Assembly (NCBI RefSeq): GCF_000374645.1
Contig: NZ_KB894801.1
Span: forward strand, 248,001 to 312,000
Length of the DNA: 64,000 bases
Origin: Arhodomonas aquaeolei DSM 8974
Lineage (GTDB): Bacteria; Pseudomonadota; Gammaproteobacteria; Nitrococcales; Nitrococcaceae
Reading direction: 5' to 3'
Every line of letters starts with the position of its first letter. Within the stretch, counting starts at the first letter, position 1. Under the pieces are notes generated by a model. It was given only the letters and a program-made list of their open reading frames with translations. It was not told the origin of the DNA and ran no database searches. Both the position numbers and the translations under genes were made by a program. Shown here one piece after another: positions 55,718 through 64,000 of the stretch.

Positions 55718-58183
55718 TCACGCGCCGTGCTGTTCGTCCCATTCGTCCCTGCCGGCCGCCGCCAGCCGTTGCGCGAACACGTCCGCGGGCGCCGGTCTCG
55801 CAAGCAGGAACCCCTGGAGGTAATCGCAGCCCAGGCGGCGCAGGTGCTCCGCCTGACCGGGCGTCTCCACGCCCTCGGCGATTACCTCCAGACCGAGATT
55901 ATGGGCCATGGCCGCGATCGTCGAAACGATCTGCGCATCGTCGTCATCGCGCTCCAGATCCTGAACGAAGGCGCGGTCGACCTTGAGCGTATCCACGGCG
56001 AAGCGCTTGAGATAGGCGAGCGACGAGTAGCCGGTACCGAAGTCGTCCAGTGAGAGGTGAACGCCCAGGCGCTTGAGCCGCTGGAGCGTGGCGCTCACCG
56101 CATCCCCCGACCCCATCAGTACCGTCTCGGTGATCTCCAGGTGCAGCCGGTCCGGCGGCAGCCCCGATGCGGCGAGCGCGGCGCCCACCCGACGTTCGAT
56201 ACCGCTGGCGTGAACCTGATGGGCGGAAAGGTTCACCGACACCCACAACGGCGCCGGGCCCTCGCTGTTCCAGCGCGCAGCCTGGCCGCAGGCGTGGTCG
56301 AGTACCCAGTCGCCCAGCGACTCGATCAGTCCCGCCTCCTCCGCGAGCGGTATGAACTGCTCCGGCCCGAGCAGGCCCTCGTTGGGATGATGCCATCGCA
56401 CCAGCGCCTCCGCGCCCACCACCCGACCGTCCCGCGCCCGGGCGATGGGCTGGTAGTGGAGAACGAGCTCGTGCTCGTCGATGGCCCGGCGCAGCTCGCT
56501 GCGCAGGCCGAGCCGGCGCTGGGCGCTCCGGGTCAGGTGTGCCGCGTAGAAGCGGTAGGTCTGACGCCCCTCGTTCTTGGCCTGGTGCAGGGCCGCATCG
56601 GCGTTGCTGATGAGCGTACCGGCGTCGTCCACCCGGTCGTCCGGGAAGATGCTGATGCCCACGCTCACCCCGAGGAGCACCTGCTCACCGCTGGACAGCC
56701 GGATCGGCTCGTCGAAGCACTGGATGATGCTCTGGGCGATGACCGCGACGCCGTCGGTACCGGGCGCCGTCTCGAGCATCACCGCGAACTGGTCGCCGCC
56801 GAGCCGGGCCAGCGTGTCCTCGTTACCCAGCCGCGAGCGCACGCGTTCGGCAAGCGCGCACAGTGCCTCATCGCCAGCCGCGTAACCGAAGCTGTCGTTC
56901 ACCACGCCGAAGCCGTCCGGGTCGATATAGAGCAGCGCCACCCGGTGGCCATGGCGGCGGGCCCGGCTCAGGGCGTGCTCGAGTCGCAGGTTCAGGAGCT
57001 GGCGATTGGGCAGCTCGGTGAGCGGATCGTAGTGGGCGAGCTGTTCCAGCTCCGCCTCGGAGTGCTTGATGCGACTGATATCGGAGAACACGCCGACGTA
57101 GTTGATCAGCGCGCCGCCGCCGTCGCGCACCGCGGTGATCGTCAGCCACTGCGGATAGATGTCACCGGACTTGCGCCGGTTCCAGATCTCGCCCTGCCAC
57201 TGGTCATGATCGACGAGCTCCTGCCACATACGGTCGTAGAACTCGCGGTCGTGGTGGCCGGAGGAGAGAATCGCGGGCGTCGCCCCGCGCACCTCCGCCT
57301 CCGAATAACCGGTGATCTCGGTAAACGCGCGGTTGACGCTCTGGATCCGGGTCTCCGGATCGGTGATGGTCACGCCCTCACGGGTCGAGGCCAGCACCCG
57401 CGCGGCCTGACGCAGCCGCACGTCGGTACGCCGGCGCTCGGTTACGTCCCTCGCCACCACCGCCACCGCCGCAGTCCCGTCCAGGTCCACCGCGCTGAGG
57501 CTGACATCCAGCCAGCAGACCGAGCCGGAACGCCGCTGCGCGGGCCACTCGAAGCGCTGGGGAGCGCCTTCGGCCGCCGCCGAGAGCCGCCTGCCGAAGG
57601 TCGCCGGGCCACCGCAGCAGCCCTCCGCGCCGAGCCCGGCGAAATCGAGGCCCTGCGCCTCCGCCGCGGTATAACCGATGAGCTCACCGGCCGCGGGATT
57701 GAGCTCCAGGACCTCGCCCTCCCCGGCGGAGAGCAGGAACACCGCATCCTGAACCGCCTCGAAAACCGCCGGCCAGCGCCGGTCATGCCCTCGCTCACCG
57801 TCGGTGGCCCGCACCGGCCGCAGGATGACGAAGTAATAGTGCCGGCCATCCGCCTCCTCGTGGAAACCCGACACCGTGACCCGCACCGGGCGCTCACTCC
57901 CGTCGCGGCAGCGCGCACCGAGCAGCCAGCCCGACCCACCCCCGCCGGCGGTGACATCGCCGGGCGCCAGGGCAGTGAGGTCGGTCACCGCGGCCCCGGT
58001 GTCGCTCGTACCCAGATGCGCGCGGATATCGGCACCCCGTAACGCCCCGGGGCGCTCCCAGAACAGCGCGGCCGCGGCCGTATTGAGACCACGTACCCGG
58101 TGCCCGCCGTCGATGAGCACCGCCGCCTCCGGCAGTGCCCGCATCATCGCCTCGACGCGCGTAAGCCACTCGCTACGCGCCAT
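55718..58183 (-). CDS. PAS-GGDEF-EAL c-di-GMP turnover protein
   Basis: This 821-residue protein has two or three N-terminal PAS domains (about 10-375), a GGDEF domain (about 385-540) and an EAL domain (about 560-805). The GGDEF site reads GGDQF, so cyclase activity is doubtful. The EAL domain is intact ([36 protein letters not shown]), which favours a phosphodiesterase. No membrane segment is seen. Starts at 58183, 58246 and 58297 are possible; 58183 ([13 protein letters not shown]) directly precedes the first PAS. DUF1244 follows on the same strand. Confidence 0.88.
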   Translation of the reverse strand: MARSEWLTRVEAMMRALPEAAVLIDGGHRVRGLNTAAAALFWERPGALRGADIRAHLGTSDTGAAVTDLTALAPGDVTAGGGGSGWLLGARCRDGSERPVRVTVSGFHEEADGRHYYFVILRPVRATDGERGHDRRWPAVFEAVQDAVFLLSAGEGEVLELNPAAGELIGYTAAEAQGLDFAGLGAEGCCGGPATFGRRLSAAAEGAPQRFEWPAQRRSGSVCWLDVSLSAVDLDGTAAVAVVARDVTERRRTDVRLRQAARVLASTREGVTITDPETRIQSVNRAFTEITGYSEAEVRGATPAILSSGHHDREFYDRMWQELVDHDQWQGEIWNRRKSGDIYPQWLTITAVRDGGGALINYVGVFSDISRIKHSEAELEQLAHYDPLTELPNRQLLNLRLEHALSRARRHGHRVALLYIDPDGFGVVNDSFGYAAGDEALCALAERVRSRLGNEDTLARLGGDQFAVMLETAPGTDGVAVIAQSIIQCFDEPIRLSSGEQVLLGVSVGISIFPDDRVDDAGTLISNADAALHQAKNEGRQTYRFYAAHLTRSAQRRLGLRSELRRAIDEHELVLHYQPIARARDGRVVGAEALVRWHHPNEGLLGPEQFIPLAEEAGLIESLGDWVLDHACGQAARWNSEGPAPLWVSVNLSAHQVHASGIERRVGAALAASGLPPDRLHLEITETVLMGSGDAVSATLQRLKRLGVHLSLDDFGTGYSSLAYLKRFAVDTLKVDRAFVQDLERDDDDAQIVSTIAAMAHNLGLEVIAEGVETPGQAEHLRRLGCDYLQGFLLARPAPADVFAQRLAAAGRDEWDEQHGA

Positions 58184-58715
58184 GCCGTCGCGGCTCCCTG
58201 TACAAGGTGTTGTATCTCCTGCACGCACCGGCGTGCCGAGTGCCATTACTGCCCCCGGCGGGAGACGTACGCGACGCCCCGCCGATAGATCCCCCATCCG
58301 GTCCGCAACGCGGGCCGCAACTTGGAAGAATACTAACCTGATCGTCCGTATTACACCTCCGGACGACCTTGGTTGATCCTCGTCAGTCGTGTCGCCGCAT
58401 ACACAGGGGGACCGGGGGTGGCCTCACCACGACATTGCTCGCGTTTTGCGTCATCGGGCCGCGCCGGTGTGAACGCGCATTGCCGCCCGCCGAACCGCTA
58501 ACGCACGCCAATACCCCCGGGACGCCCGACGCGAGGGACCGCGGCGGGACCGGCGGCACACAGGCAGGGACCGCGCCCCGGCGACCGCTTGGCACCGCAG
58601 GTGCCGCAGTGCTGTGACCCGCGTCACGTGAGGCGCTATCATGTCGCGGCAATCCAGGCTTGCCGCCGATGCCGGGGCGCACGGAGTCCGCCGGACCGCG
58701 GCGAAGGAAACGAGG
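58184..58715. other. Intergenic region between divergent genes
   Basis: This stretch separates the PAS-GGDEF-EAL gene and pilU. It contains an imperfect inverted repeat, GATCGTCCG (58340-58348) and CGGACGACC (58360-58368), next to a locally AT-richer patch that could be a promoter for the minus-strand gene. No gene is supported in it; the small frames that cross it are not protein-like. Confidence 0.45.
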
Positions 58716-59798
58716 ATGGAGCTGGACCGATACCTGCAGCTGATGCCGAAGCACAACGCCTCGGACCTGTTCTTCAGTGCCGGGGCGCCGGTAGGGATCC
58801 GCATCGACGGGCGCATCCGGGCAATCGAACCGGACCGCAAGCTGGCCGCCGACGAGATCGAGCGGCTCGCGCACTGGGTGATGACCGAGCCGCAGCGCGA
58901 GGAGTTCGAGCGGGAATACGAGATCAACCTGGCCTACTCGCCCCGGGGGCTCGGGCGCTTCCGCGTGAACATCTACCGCCAGCGCGGCTCCGTGTCGATG
59001 GTGATCCGCTTCATCACCCACGAGATCCCGGACCTGGAGGCGCTGAACCTGCCCACGCGGCTGCGCGAGCTGGTGCTCGAACCCCGCGGGCTGGTACTGG
59101 TGGTCGGCGCGACGGGCTCCGGCAAGTCCACCACCCTCGCCTCGCTGATCGACTACCGCAACACCCAGCACTCCGGCCACATCCTTACGGTAGAGAACCC
59201 CATCGAGTATCTCTACCAGCACAAGCGCTGCATCATCGACCAGCGCGAGATCGGGCTGGACACTCACTCCTACGAACGCGCGCTGGCCAACGCGATGCGC
59301 GGCTCGCCGGACGTCATCCTCATCGGCGAGATCCGCGAGCGCGAGACCATGGCGCACGCCCTCGCGTATGCCGAGACCGGCCACCTGTGCCTGTCCACGC
59401 TGCACGCGAACAACGCCAATCAGACCCTGGACCGCATCCTCAACTTCTTCCCGGAGACGGCGCACCACCAGCTGCGCAACGACCTCTCGCAGCACCTCTG
59501 CGCCATAGTCAGCCAGCGTCTCATCCCGGCCCGCGAGGGCGGGCGTGTGCCGGCCGTTGAGATCCTGCTCAACACCCCATATGTCTCAGACCTCCTGGAG
59601 CGCGGTGAAATCGACGAGCTCAAGGAGGCGATGAAGCAGGGCCTCGAAGACGGCATGCAGACCTTCGACGAATCCCTCTATCGCCTCTACGAGGCAGGCC
59701 AGATCACCCGCGAGTCGGCGCTGGAGCACGCCGACTCGCGCAACGACCTCGGCCTGCGCATCCGCCTCGGAGACGGCGGCGGCGACCTCGGCGAATGA
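58716..59798 (+). CDS. pilU: Type IV pilus retraction ATPase PilU
   Basis: PilU is a PilT-type hexameric ATPase that assists pilus retraction and twitching. The 360-residue product has Walker A GATGSGKSTTLA, the Asp box LIGEIRERETM and the His box HLCLSTLHANNA. Length and C terminus favour PilU over PilT: the helix LYEAGQITRESALEHADSRNDL is typical of PilU. The ATG at 58716 follows AAGGAAACGAGG. pilT is not adjacent. The FimX-like protein at 0.5 kb is the other type IV pilus gene in this window. Confidence 0.92.
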   Translation: MELDRYLQLMPKHNASDLFFSAGAPVGIRIDGRIRAIEPDRKLAADEIERLAHWVMTEPQREEFEREYEINLAYSPRGLGRFRVNIYRQRGSVSMVIRFITHEIPDLEALNLPTRLRELVLEPRGLVLVVGATGSGKSTTLASLIDYRNTQHSGHILTVENPIEYLYQHKRCIIDQREIGLDTHSYERALANAMRGSPDVILIGEIRERETMAHALAYAETGHLCLSTLHANNANQTLDRILNFFPETAHHQLRNDLSQHLCAIVSQRLIPAREGGRVPAVEILLNTPYVSDLLERGEIDELKEAMKQGLEDGMQTFDESLYRLYEAGQITRESALEHADSRNDLGLRIRLGDGGGDLGE

Positions 59799-59871
59799 CC
59801 CGTAGCCGGCGGCGTCCATGACACCGCCGCGCCACCCGCACCGAACACGGCCGCGAGGATACCGATCACTC

Positions 59872-61440
59872 ATGAACGCCAGCTCTAACGACCGCGCCCG
59901 CCGACTCCTCGACGGTGACGCCCCCCTGATGCTTCGCGACAGCCACAAGGGGCTGGAGAAGGAAAGCCTGAGGGTCACCCGCGACGGCACCATCTCGCAG
60001 ACCTCCCATCCGGCCTCCCTGGGCTCGGCGCTGTGTCATCCGTGGATTACCACGGACTACTCGGAGGCGCTGCTGGAGTTCATTACCCCGCCGTATCCCA
60101 CGACCCGGGAGACTGTTTCCTTTCTCACCGACGTCCACTGTTTCACCTACCACAACATCGGTGACGAGCTGCTGTGGGCGACGAGCATGCCGTGCATCGT
60201 CGGCGGCGAGGCGAGCATCCCCATCGCCGAGTACGGCCGCTCCAACGTCGGGCGCATGAAGCACGTCTACCGCCACGGCCTCGACTGGCGCTATGGCCGC
60301 GCCATGCAGGCCATTGCCGGCATCCACTTCAACTACTCGTTCAGCGACGGCTTCCTGGCCGCCGTGCAGGCCGCGGACGGTGACACCCGGCCGGCAAAGG
60401 AATACCGCTCCGGCGCCTACTTCGCACTGATCCGCAACTTCCAGCGCTACGGCTGGCTGGTGCCCTACCTGTTCGGCGCCTCGCCGGCGATCTGCCGCTC
60501 GTTCACCCACGGGGAGAACCTGCACTTCGAGACCATGGGCAAGGGCACGTTCTACGAGCCCTGGGGCACATCGCTGCGCATGAGCGACATCGGCTACAAG
60601 AACAAGGCACAGGCCGGGCTGTCGGTCTCCTACAACGACCTCGACAGCTACGTGCGCGACCTCACCGCCGCCATCTCCACGGAGGATCCGGAGTACGCGC
60701 GCATCGGCACCCATGTCGACGGCGAATGGCGCCAGCTCAACACCAACATCCTCCAGATCGAGAACGAGTACTACAGCTTCGTTCGCCCGAAGGCGGTGGC
60801 GAACTCCGGCGAGCGCCCCACCACGGCACTGCGCCGCGCCGGCGTGGAGTACGTCGAGATCCGGGCACTGGACCTCAACCCGTTCGAGCCCGTGGGTGTG
60901 GACGTGCCCCAGCTGCTGTTCATGGAGACGCTGCTGCTGTTCTGCCTGCTCCAGGACAGCCCCCCCATCGACGCCCACGAGCAGGGACGGATCAACCACA
61001 ACCAGGGACTGGTGGCGCGCAAGGGCCGCGAGCCGGGGCTGGTGCTCTACCGCGGCGACGGCAGCGAGGTAACCCTCACGGACTGGGCCCGCGAGCTCTT
61101 CGACGCCCTGGCGGCGCCTGCACGCATGCTCGACGCCCACACCGCCGACGCCCCTTACACCGCCGCCCTCGCGGAATACCGGCGGCGCGTCGAAGACCCG
61201 GCGCTGACCCCCTCCGCGCGGGTGCTCGCGGAAATGCGCGAGCACGACGAGGACTTCATCGAGTTCGCCATGCGGGTATCCCGCGCCCACGAGCACACCT
61301 TCAAGAGCACCCCGCTCGACCCCGGGCTGGCCGAACGTTTCGAGGCGGCATCGCGGGAATCCCTCGCCGAGCAGGCGGCAATCGAAGCGGACGACACCGT
61401 CTCCTTCGAGGACTACGTGGCCCACTACTTCGGCCACTGA
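59872..61440 (+). CDS. gshA: Glutamate-cysteine ligase
   Basis: GshA makes gamma-glutamylcysteine, the first step of glutathione synthesis. The 522-residue product (E. coli 518) is of the gammaproteobacterial type: DSHKGLEKESLRV near 22-34, ITTDYSEALLEFITPP, HTYRHGLDWRYG-like sequence (KHVYRHGLDWRYG), AGIHFNYSF and EVRALDLNPF-like (EIRALDLNPF). The ATG at 59872 gives the family start. It follows pilU by about 70 bp. A weak hairpin lies just after the stop. Confidence 0.95.
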   Translation: MNASSNDRARRLLDGDAPLMLRDSHKGLEKESLRVTRDGTISQTSHPASLGSALCHPWITTDYSEALLEFITPPYPTTRETVSFLTDVHCFTYHNIGDELLWATSMPCIVGGEASIPIAEYGRSNVGRMKHVYRHGLDWRYGRAMQAIAGIHFNYSFSDGFLAAVQAADGDTRPAKEYRSGAYFALIRNFQRYGWLVPYLFGASPAICRSFTHGENLHFETMGKGTFYEPWGTSLRMSDIGYKNKAQAGLSVSYNDLDSYVRDLTAAISTEDPEYARIGTHVDGEWRQLNTNILQIENEYYSFVRPKAVANSGERPTTALRRAGVEYVEIRALDLNPFEPVGVDVPQLLFMETLLLFCLLQDSPPIDAHEQGRINHNQGLVARKGREPGLVLYRGDGSEVTLTDWARELFDALAAPARMLDAHTADAPYTAALAEYRRRVEDPALTPSARVLAEMREHDEDFIEFAMRVSRAHEHTFKSTPLDPGLAERFEAASRESLAEQAAIEADDTVSFEDYVAHYFGH

Positions 61441-61448
61441 ACGGCCCC

Positions 61449-61473
61449 AACCCGGACCCATTTCATCCGGGTT
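61449..61473 (+). terminator. Weak hairpin after gshA
   Basis: AACCCGGA (61449-61456) and TCCGGGTT (61466-61473) form an 8-bp stem with a 9-base loop just after the gshA stop. Only a short T-rich sequence follows, so termination is possible but not certain. Confidence 0.4.
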
Positions 61474-61488
61474 CGGGTTGATTCAAAT

Positions 61489-61564
61489 CATGGATATTTC
61501 CGTCCGTCCATGAGTCAAGTGCCATATATGTCGGCTGCATATCCTTATGTGGCGCATATGTCGC
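61489..61564 (+). promoter_or_regulatory. Operator-rich leader of the osmoprotectant transporter
   Basis: This AT-rich patch stands out from its GC-rich surroundings. CATGGA (61489-61494) and TCCATG (61507-61512) form an inverted repeat. CATATATGTCG (61523-61533) and GCATATGTCGC (61554-61564) are near-direct repeats flanking GCATATCCTTATG. The layout suggests one or more regulator sites for the ABC transporter genes that start at 61709. Confidence 0.5.
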
Positions 61565-61708
61565 ATTATCCCCAGCCCCTCCCCGCTAACCTGAGTTCAC
61601 GCTGAAGACGCGCCGGCACAAGCGCGCCCCGCGGCGGCCCCCGTGCAACCGCCCGCGGAAGAATACGCCCACCCCGTGGACAACCCGCGTGAACGGAGGG
61701 GTCGATAC

Positions 61709-62368
61709 TTGGACATCATCACCTTCATCGCCGACAACGTCGACGTGCTGGTCAACCGCACGATCGAGCACATCGCCCTCGTGGCGGTCGCCGTCGGCCT
61801 GGCCGTCGCCACCGGTGTGCCGATCGGCATCGCCATTACCCAGAGTCAGCGCGTCGCCAACATCGTGCTCTACATCGCCTCCATGGTAATCACCGTCCCG
61901 TCCATCGCGCTGTTCGGCGTGATGATCCCGATCCTCTCGACCATCGGCCAGGGTATCGGCTACGTGCCGGCGGTGATCGCCGTACTGCTCTACTCGCAGC
62001 TGCCGATCATCCGTAACACCTATACCGCCATCAACGACGTCGACCCGGCCCTGCGCGAGGCGGCCCGGGGCGTGGGCATGAGTCCGATGCAGCGGCTGCG
62101 CATGGTCGAAATCCCGCTGGCGGTTCCGGTGATCATGGCCGGCGTGCGCACCGCCGTGGTCATGAACATCGGCGTGATGGCCATCGCCACCTACATCGGG
62201 GCCGGGGGCCTGGGGACCTTCATCAGCCGGGGCATCAGCCAGACCGATCCGCGCCAGCTCATCGTCGGCGCCGTCGCCGTGAGCCTGCTCGCGATCGCCG
62301 CCGACTTCGGCCTGCTCGGCCTGCAGCGGCGGCTCACGCCGCGCGGGCTGCAGCGCGCCGGGGGCTGA
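61709..62368 (+). CDS. Osmoprotectant ABC transporter permease (OpuCB/OpuBB-like)
   Basis: This 219-residue inner-membrane protein is a permease of the glycine betaine/choline/carnitine type. It has about five to six membrane segments and the ATPase-contact loop EAARGVGMSPMQRLRMVEIPLA. The start is TTG at 61709, supported by GGAGGGG eight bases upstream; an ATG at 61643 is in frame but lacks a ribosome site. The ATP-binding subunit follows by 20 bp and a second permease after that. It probably imports compatible solutes under salt stress. Confidence 0.88.
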   Translation: MDIITFIADNVDVLVNRTIEHIALVAVAVGLAVATGVPIGIAITQSQRVANIVLYIASMVITVPSIALFGVMIPILSTIGQGIGYVPAVIAVLLYSQLPIIRNTYTAINDVDPALREAARGVGMSPMQRLRMVEIPLAVPVIMAGVRTAVVMNIGVMAIATYIGAGGLGTFISRGISQTDPRQLIVGAVAVSLLAIAADFGLLGLQRRLTPRGLQRAGG

Positions 62369-62388
62369 ACAACGACAAGGGGAGCCGA

Positions 62389-63513
62389 ATGATCCGCATC
62401 GAGAATCTGACCAAGGTCTTCGAGACGCCGGAGGGACCGGTAACCGCCGCCGACCACATCACCATGGACGTGCCGGACGGTGAGATCTGCATCCTCCTCG
62501 GCCCCTCCGGCTGCGGCAAGACCACCACGCTCAAGATGATCAACCGCATCATCGAGCCCACCTCCGGCCGGGTGTCCATCAACGACGAGGACACCACCGG
62601 CATGAACACCACGGACCTGCGCCGCAGCATCGGCTATGTAATCCAGCAGATCGGGCTATTCCCGAACATGACCATCGAGGAGAACATATCGGTGGTGCCG
62701 CGACTGCTCGGCTGGGACCGCAAGCGCACCCGCGAGCGGGCGCGGGAGCTGCTGGACATGGTCGCCCTCGACCCGTCCGCGTTCATGGGCCGCTACCCCG
62801 GCGAGCTCTCCGGCGGCCAGCAGCAGCGCGTGGGCGTGATCCGCGCGCTCGCCGCAGACCCGCCGGTGCTGCTGATGGACGAGCCCTTCGGCGCCATCGA
62901 CCCGATCAACCGCGCGGTGATCCAGGACGAGTTCCTGCGCATGCAATCGGAGCTGAACAAGACCATCCTCTTCGTCAGCCACGACATCGACGAGGCGATC
63001 AAGATGGGCGATCGCATCGCCATCTTCCGCGCCGGCCGGCTGGTACAGTACGACCGCCCCGACGACCTCCTCGCCCATCCGAAGAACGACTTCGTGGAGA
63101 GCTTTTTCGGCGAGGACCGCGCCCTCAAGCGCATGCAGCTGGCCCGGGTGCGCGACGTCATGGAGGACGACGTACCGGTGGTCCGCCACGACGATGACCT
63201 CCGCCGGGCCCTCGAGCTCATGGACGAGCGCGGCTACCACTACGCCATCACCCTGGTGAACGAGCACCACCAGCCGGTGGGGATGGTCATGCGCTCCACC
63301 GCCGAGACGCGCCGCGGCAAATGCGGCGAGCACTATTACGGCGTGGATGCCCTCGCCCACCTGGACGACGACCTGCGCAAGGTCGCCTCGCTGATGTTCT
63401 CCCACGACACGACCTGGCTGGCCTGCGTCGACGAAGACGGGCGCCTGGCGGGCACCCTCACCCAGCGCGGGATCACCCGCTACCTGGGCGCGACCTACCG
63501 GCCGCAGGAGTAA
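62389..63513 (+). CDS. Osmoprotectant ABC transporter ATP-binding protein
   Basis: This 374-residue protein has the ABC ATPase domain (about 1-240) with Walker A GPSGCGKT, signature LSGGQQQR, Walker B VLLMDEPFGA and the H-loop FVSHDIDEA. C-terminal tandem CBS domains (about 255-370) resemble those of OpuCA/ProV-type proteins, which sense ionic strength. It lies between two permease genes, the usual OpuC/OpuB order. The substrate-binding protein is expected beyond the window. Confidence 0.92.
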   Translation: MIRIENLTKVFETPEGPVTAADHITMDVPDGEICILLGPSGCGKTTTLKMINRIIEPTSGRVSINDEDTTGMNTTDLRRSIGYVIQQIGLFPNMTIEENISVVPRLLGWDRKRTRERARELLDMVALDPSAFMGRYPGELSGGQQQRVGVIRALAADPPVLLMDEPFGAIDPINRAVIQDEFLRMQSELNKTILFVSHDIDEAIKMGDRIAIFRAGRLVQYDRPDDLLAHPKNDFVESFFGEDRALKRMQLARVRDVMEDDVPVVRHDDDLRRALELMDERGYHYAITLVNEHHQPVGMVMRSTAETRRGKCGEHYYGVDALAHLDDDLRKVASLMFSHDTTWLACVDEDGRLAGTLTQRGITRYLGATYRPQE

Positions 63514-63516
63514 GCC

Positions 63517-64000
63517 ATGCTGTTGCAGTCACCGCAGAGACTCTTCTACGGGACCGCGCTGGTGGTGATGTTCCTGCTCGGGGTGTGGACCGAGGGCAGC
63601 GGGTTCATCGACGAGTTCCTCTACTACCGCGGCGATATCACCTACCTGCTCGGCCAGCACATCGAGCTGATGCTGATCTCAGGGGGACTGGCGATCACCT
63701 TCGCCGTGCCCGTGGGCGTGCTCCTCAGCCGGCCGCGCTTCGCCCGCGTGGCGGAACCCGCGATGCAGGTACTCAACATCGGCCAGACCATCCCGACCCT
63801 GGCGGTGCTGGCGCTGTCGATGACGCTGCTCGGCATCGGTCGCGTCCCTGCGATCTTCGCGCTGTTCGTCTACACCATCCTGCCGATTGCCCGGAACACC
63901 TACGCCGGGATCAAGGCGGTGCCGCCGCACATGAAGGAGGCCGCCGCCGGCATGGGGATGAGCGCCACGCAGATGCTCTTCCGCGTGGAGCTGCCCAACG
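63517..64000 (+). CDS. Osmoprotectant ABC transporter permease, partial
   Basis: The first 161 residues of a second permease are present and the gene runs off the end. The start is ATG 63517, 3 bases after the ATPase stop. Hydrophobic segments lie near 10-28 and 45-75. The EAAAGMGMSATQMLFRVELP loop is the ATPase-contact motif. It is related to the permease at 61709 and would pair with it in the membrane as OpuCB and OpuCD do. Confidence 0.9.
   Translation, partial: MLLQSPQRLFYGTALVVMFLLGVWTEGSGFIDEFLYYRGDITYLLGQHIELMLISGGLAITFAVPVGVLLSRPRFARVAEPAMQVLNIGQTIPTLAVLALSMTLLGIGRVPAIFALFVYTILPIARNTYAGIKAVPPHMKEAAAGMGMSATQMLFRVELPN

Noticed and set aside
58340-58348. GATCGTCC here looks like the AraC-type motif at 9279 and 12152.
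   Set aside because: The flanking bases and the second half-site at 21 bp are missing, so it is probably chance.

Overview
The window is chromosomal DNA with very high G+C content, and its gene content points to a gammaproteobacterium. Diagnostic genes are topoisomerase IV (parC, parE), xseB-ispA, ttcA, the gammaproteobacterial form of gshA, pilU, a FimX-type protein, DUF1249, DUF1820 and DUF1244 proteins, and the ppsR/ppsA divergent pair. Acidic proteins, two separate K+ uptake systems (TrkH; KtrAB) and a glycine-betaine-type ABC transporter suggest a halophilic or halotolerant member, perhaps related to Ectothiorhodospiraceae. That placement is an inference. I see no phage, insertion sequence, CRISPR array or rRNA. 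One tRNA gene (Ser, GGA) is present.

Layout. 1-2.6 kb: end of epmB and a FimX-like c-di-GMP effector. 2.6-9.3 kb: htpX, parC and parE on the minus strand, then divergent xseB-ispA. 9.3-13.8 kb: an accessory carbon module of iron alcohol dehydrogenase, AraC-type regulator, methyltransferase and MmsA-type aldehyde dehydrogenase. The two dehydrogenase genes share an upstream direct-repeat operator with identical spacing. 13.9-18.7 kb: diguanylate cyclase, trkH-ttcA and an OlsB-like acyltransferase. 18.8-22.6 kb: MoxR / DUF58 / transglutaminase operon. 22.6-27.1 kb: an IscR-like regulator lacking two cluster cysteines, DUF1249, ppsR and ppsA.

27.3-38.2 kb: MFS exporter, YdbH-YdbL pair, glcDEF followed by a rhodanese under a likely GntR-type operator, PACE efflux protein, 2-hydroxyacid dehydrogenase and a methyltransferase. 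38.2-48.9 kb: pgi, HDOD-GGDEF protein, DUF427, a tandem AAA ATPase of unknown role, YgjV, nitronate monooxygenase, surface lipoprotein, SDR, tRNA-Ser and DUF1820. 48.9-51.4 kb: ktrAB and yjbQ. 51.6-54.1 kb: a bufferin-type RiPP cluster (DUF2282 precursor, DUF692 enzyme, DUF2063 partner, DoxX), probably for copper handling. 54.2-58.2 kb: an orphan gene, a REP-like repeat cluster, DUF1244 and a PAS-GGDEF-EAL protein. 58.7-64 kb: pilU, gshA and the start of an osmoprotectant ABC transporter operon that runs off the end.

Themes. Four c-di-GMP proteins (one degenerate) plus pilU point to twitching and biofilm control. TrkH, KtrAB and the Opu-type transporter point to osmoadaptation. GlcDEF with the 2-hydroxyacid dehydrogenase points to glycolate/glyoxylate turnover. 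The 9-14 kb module most resembles the DddB/DddC route from 3-hydroxypropionate to acetyl-CoA. The best candidates for new biology are the AraC-controlled dehydrogenase regulon, the bufferin cluster, the IscR variant and the tandem AAA protein.
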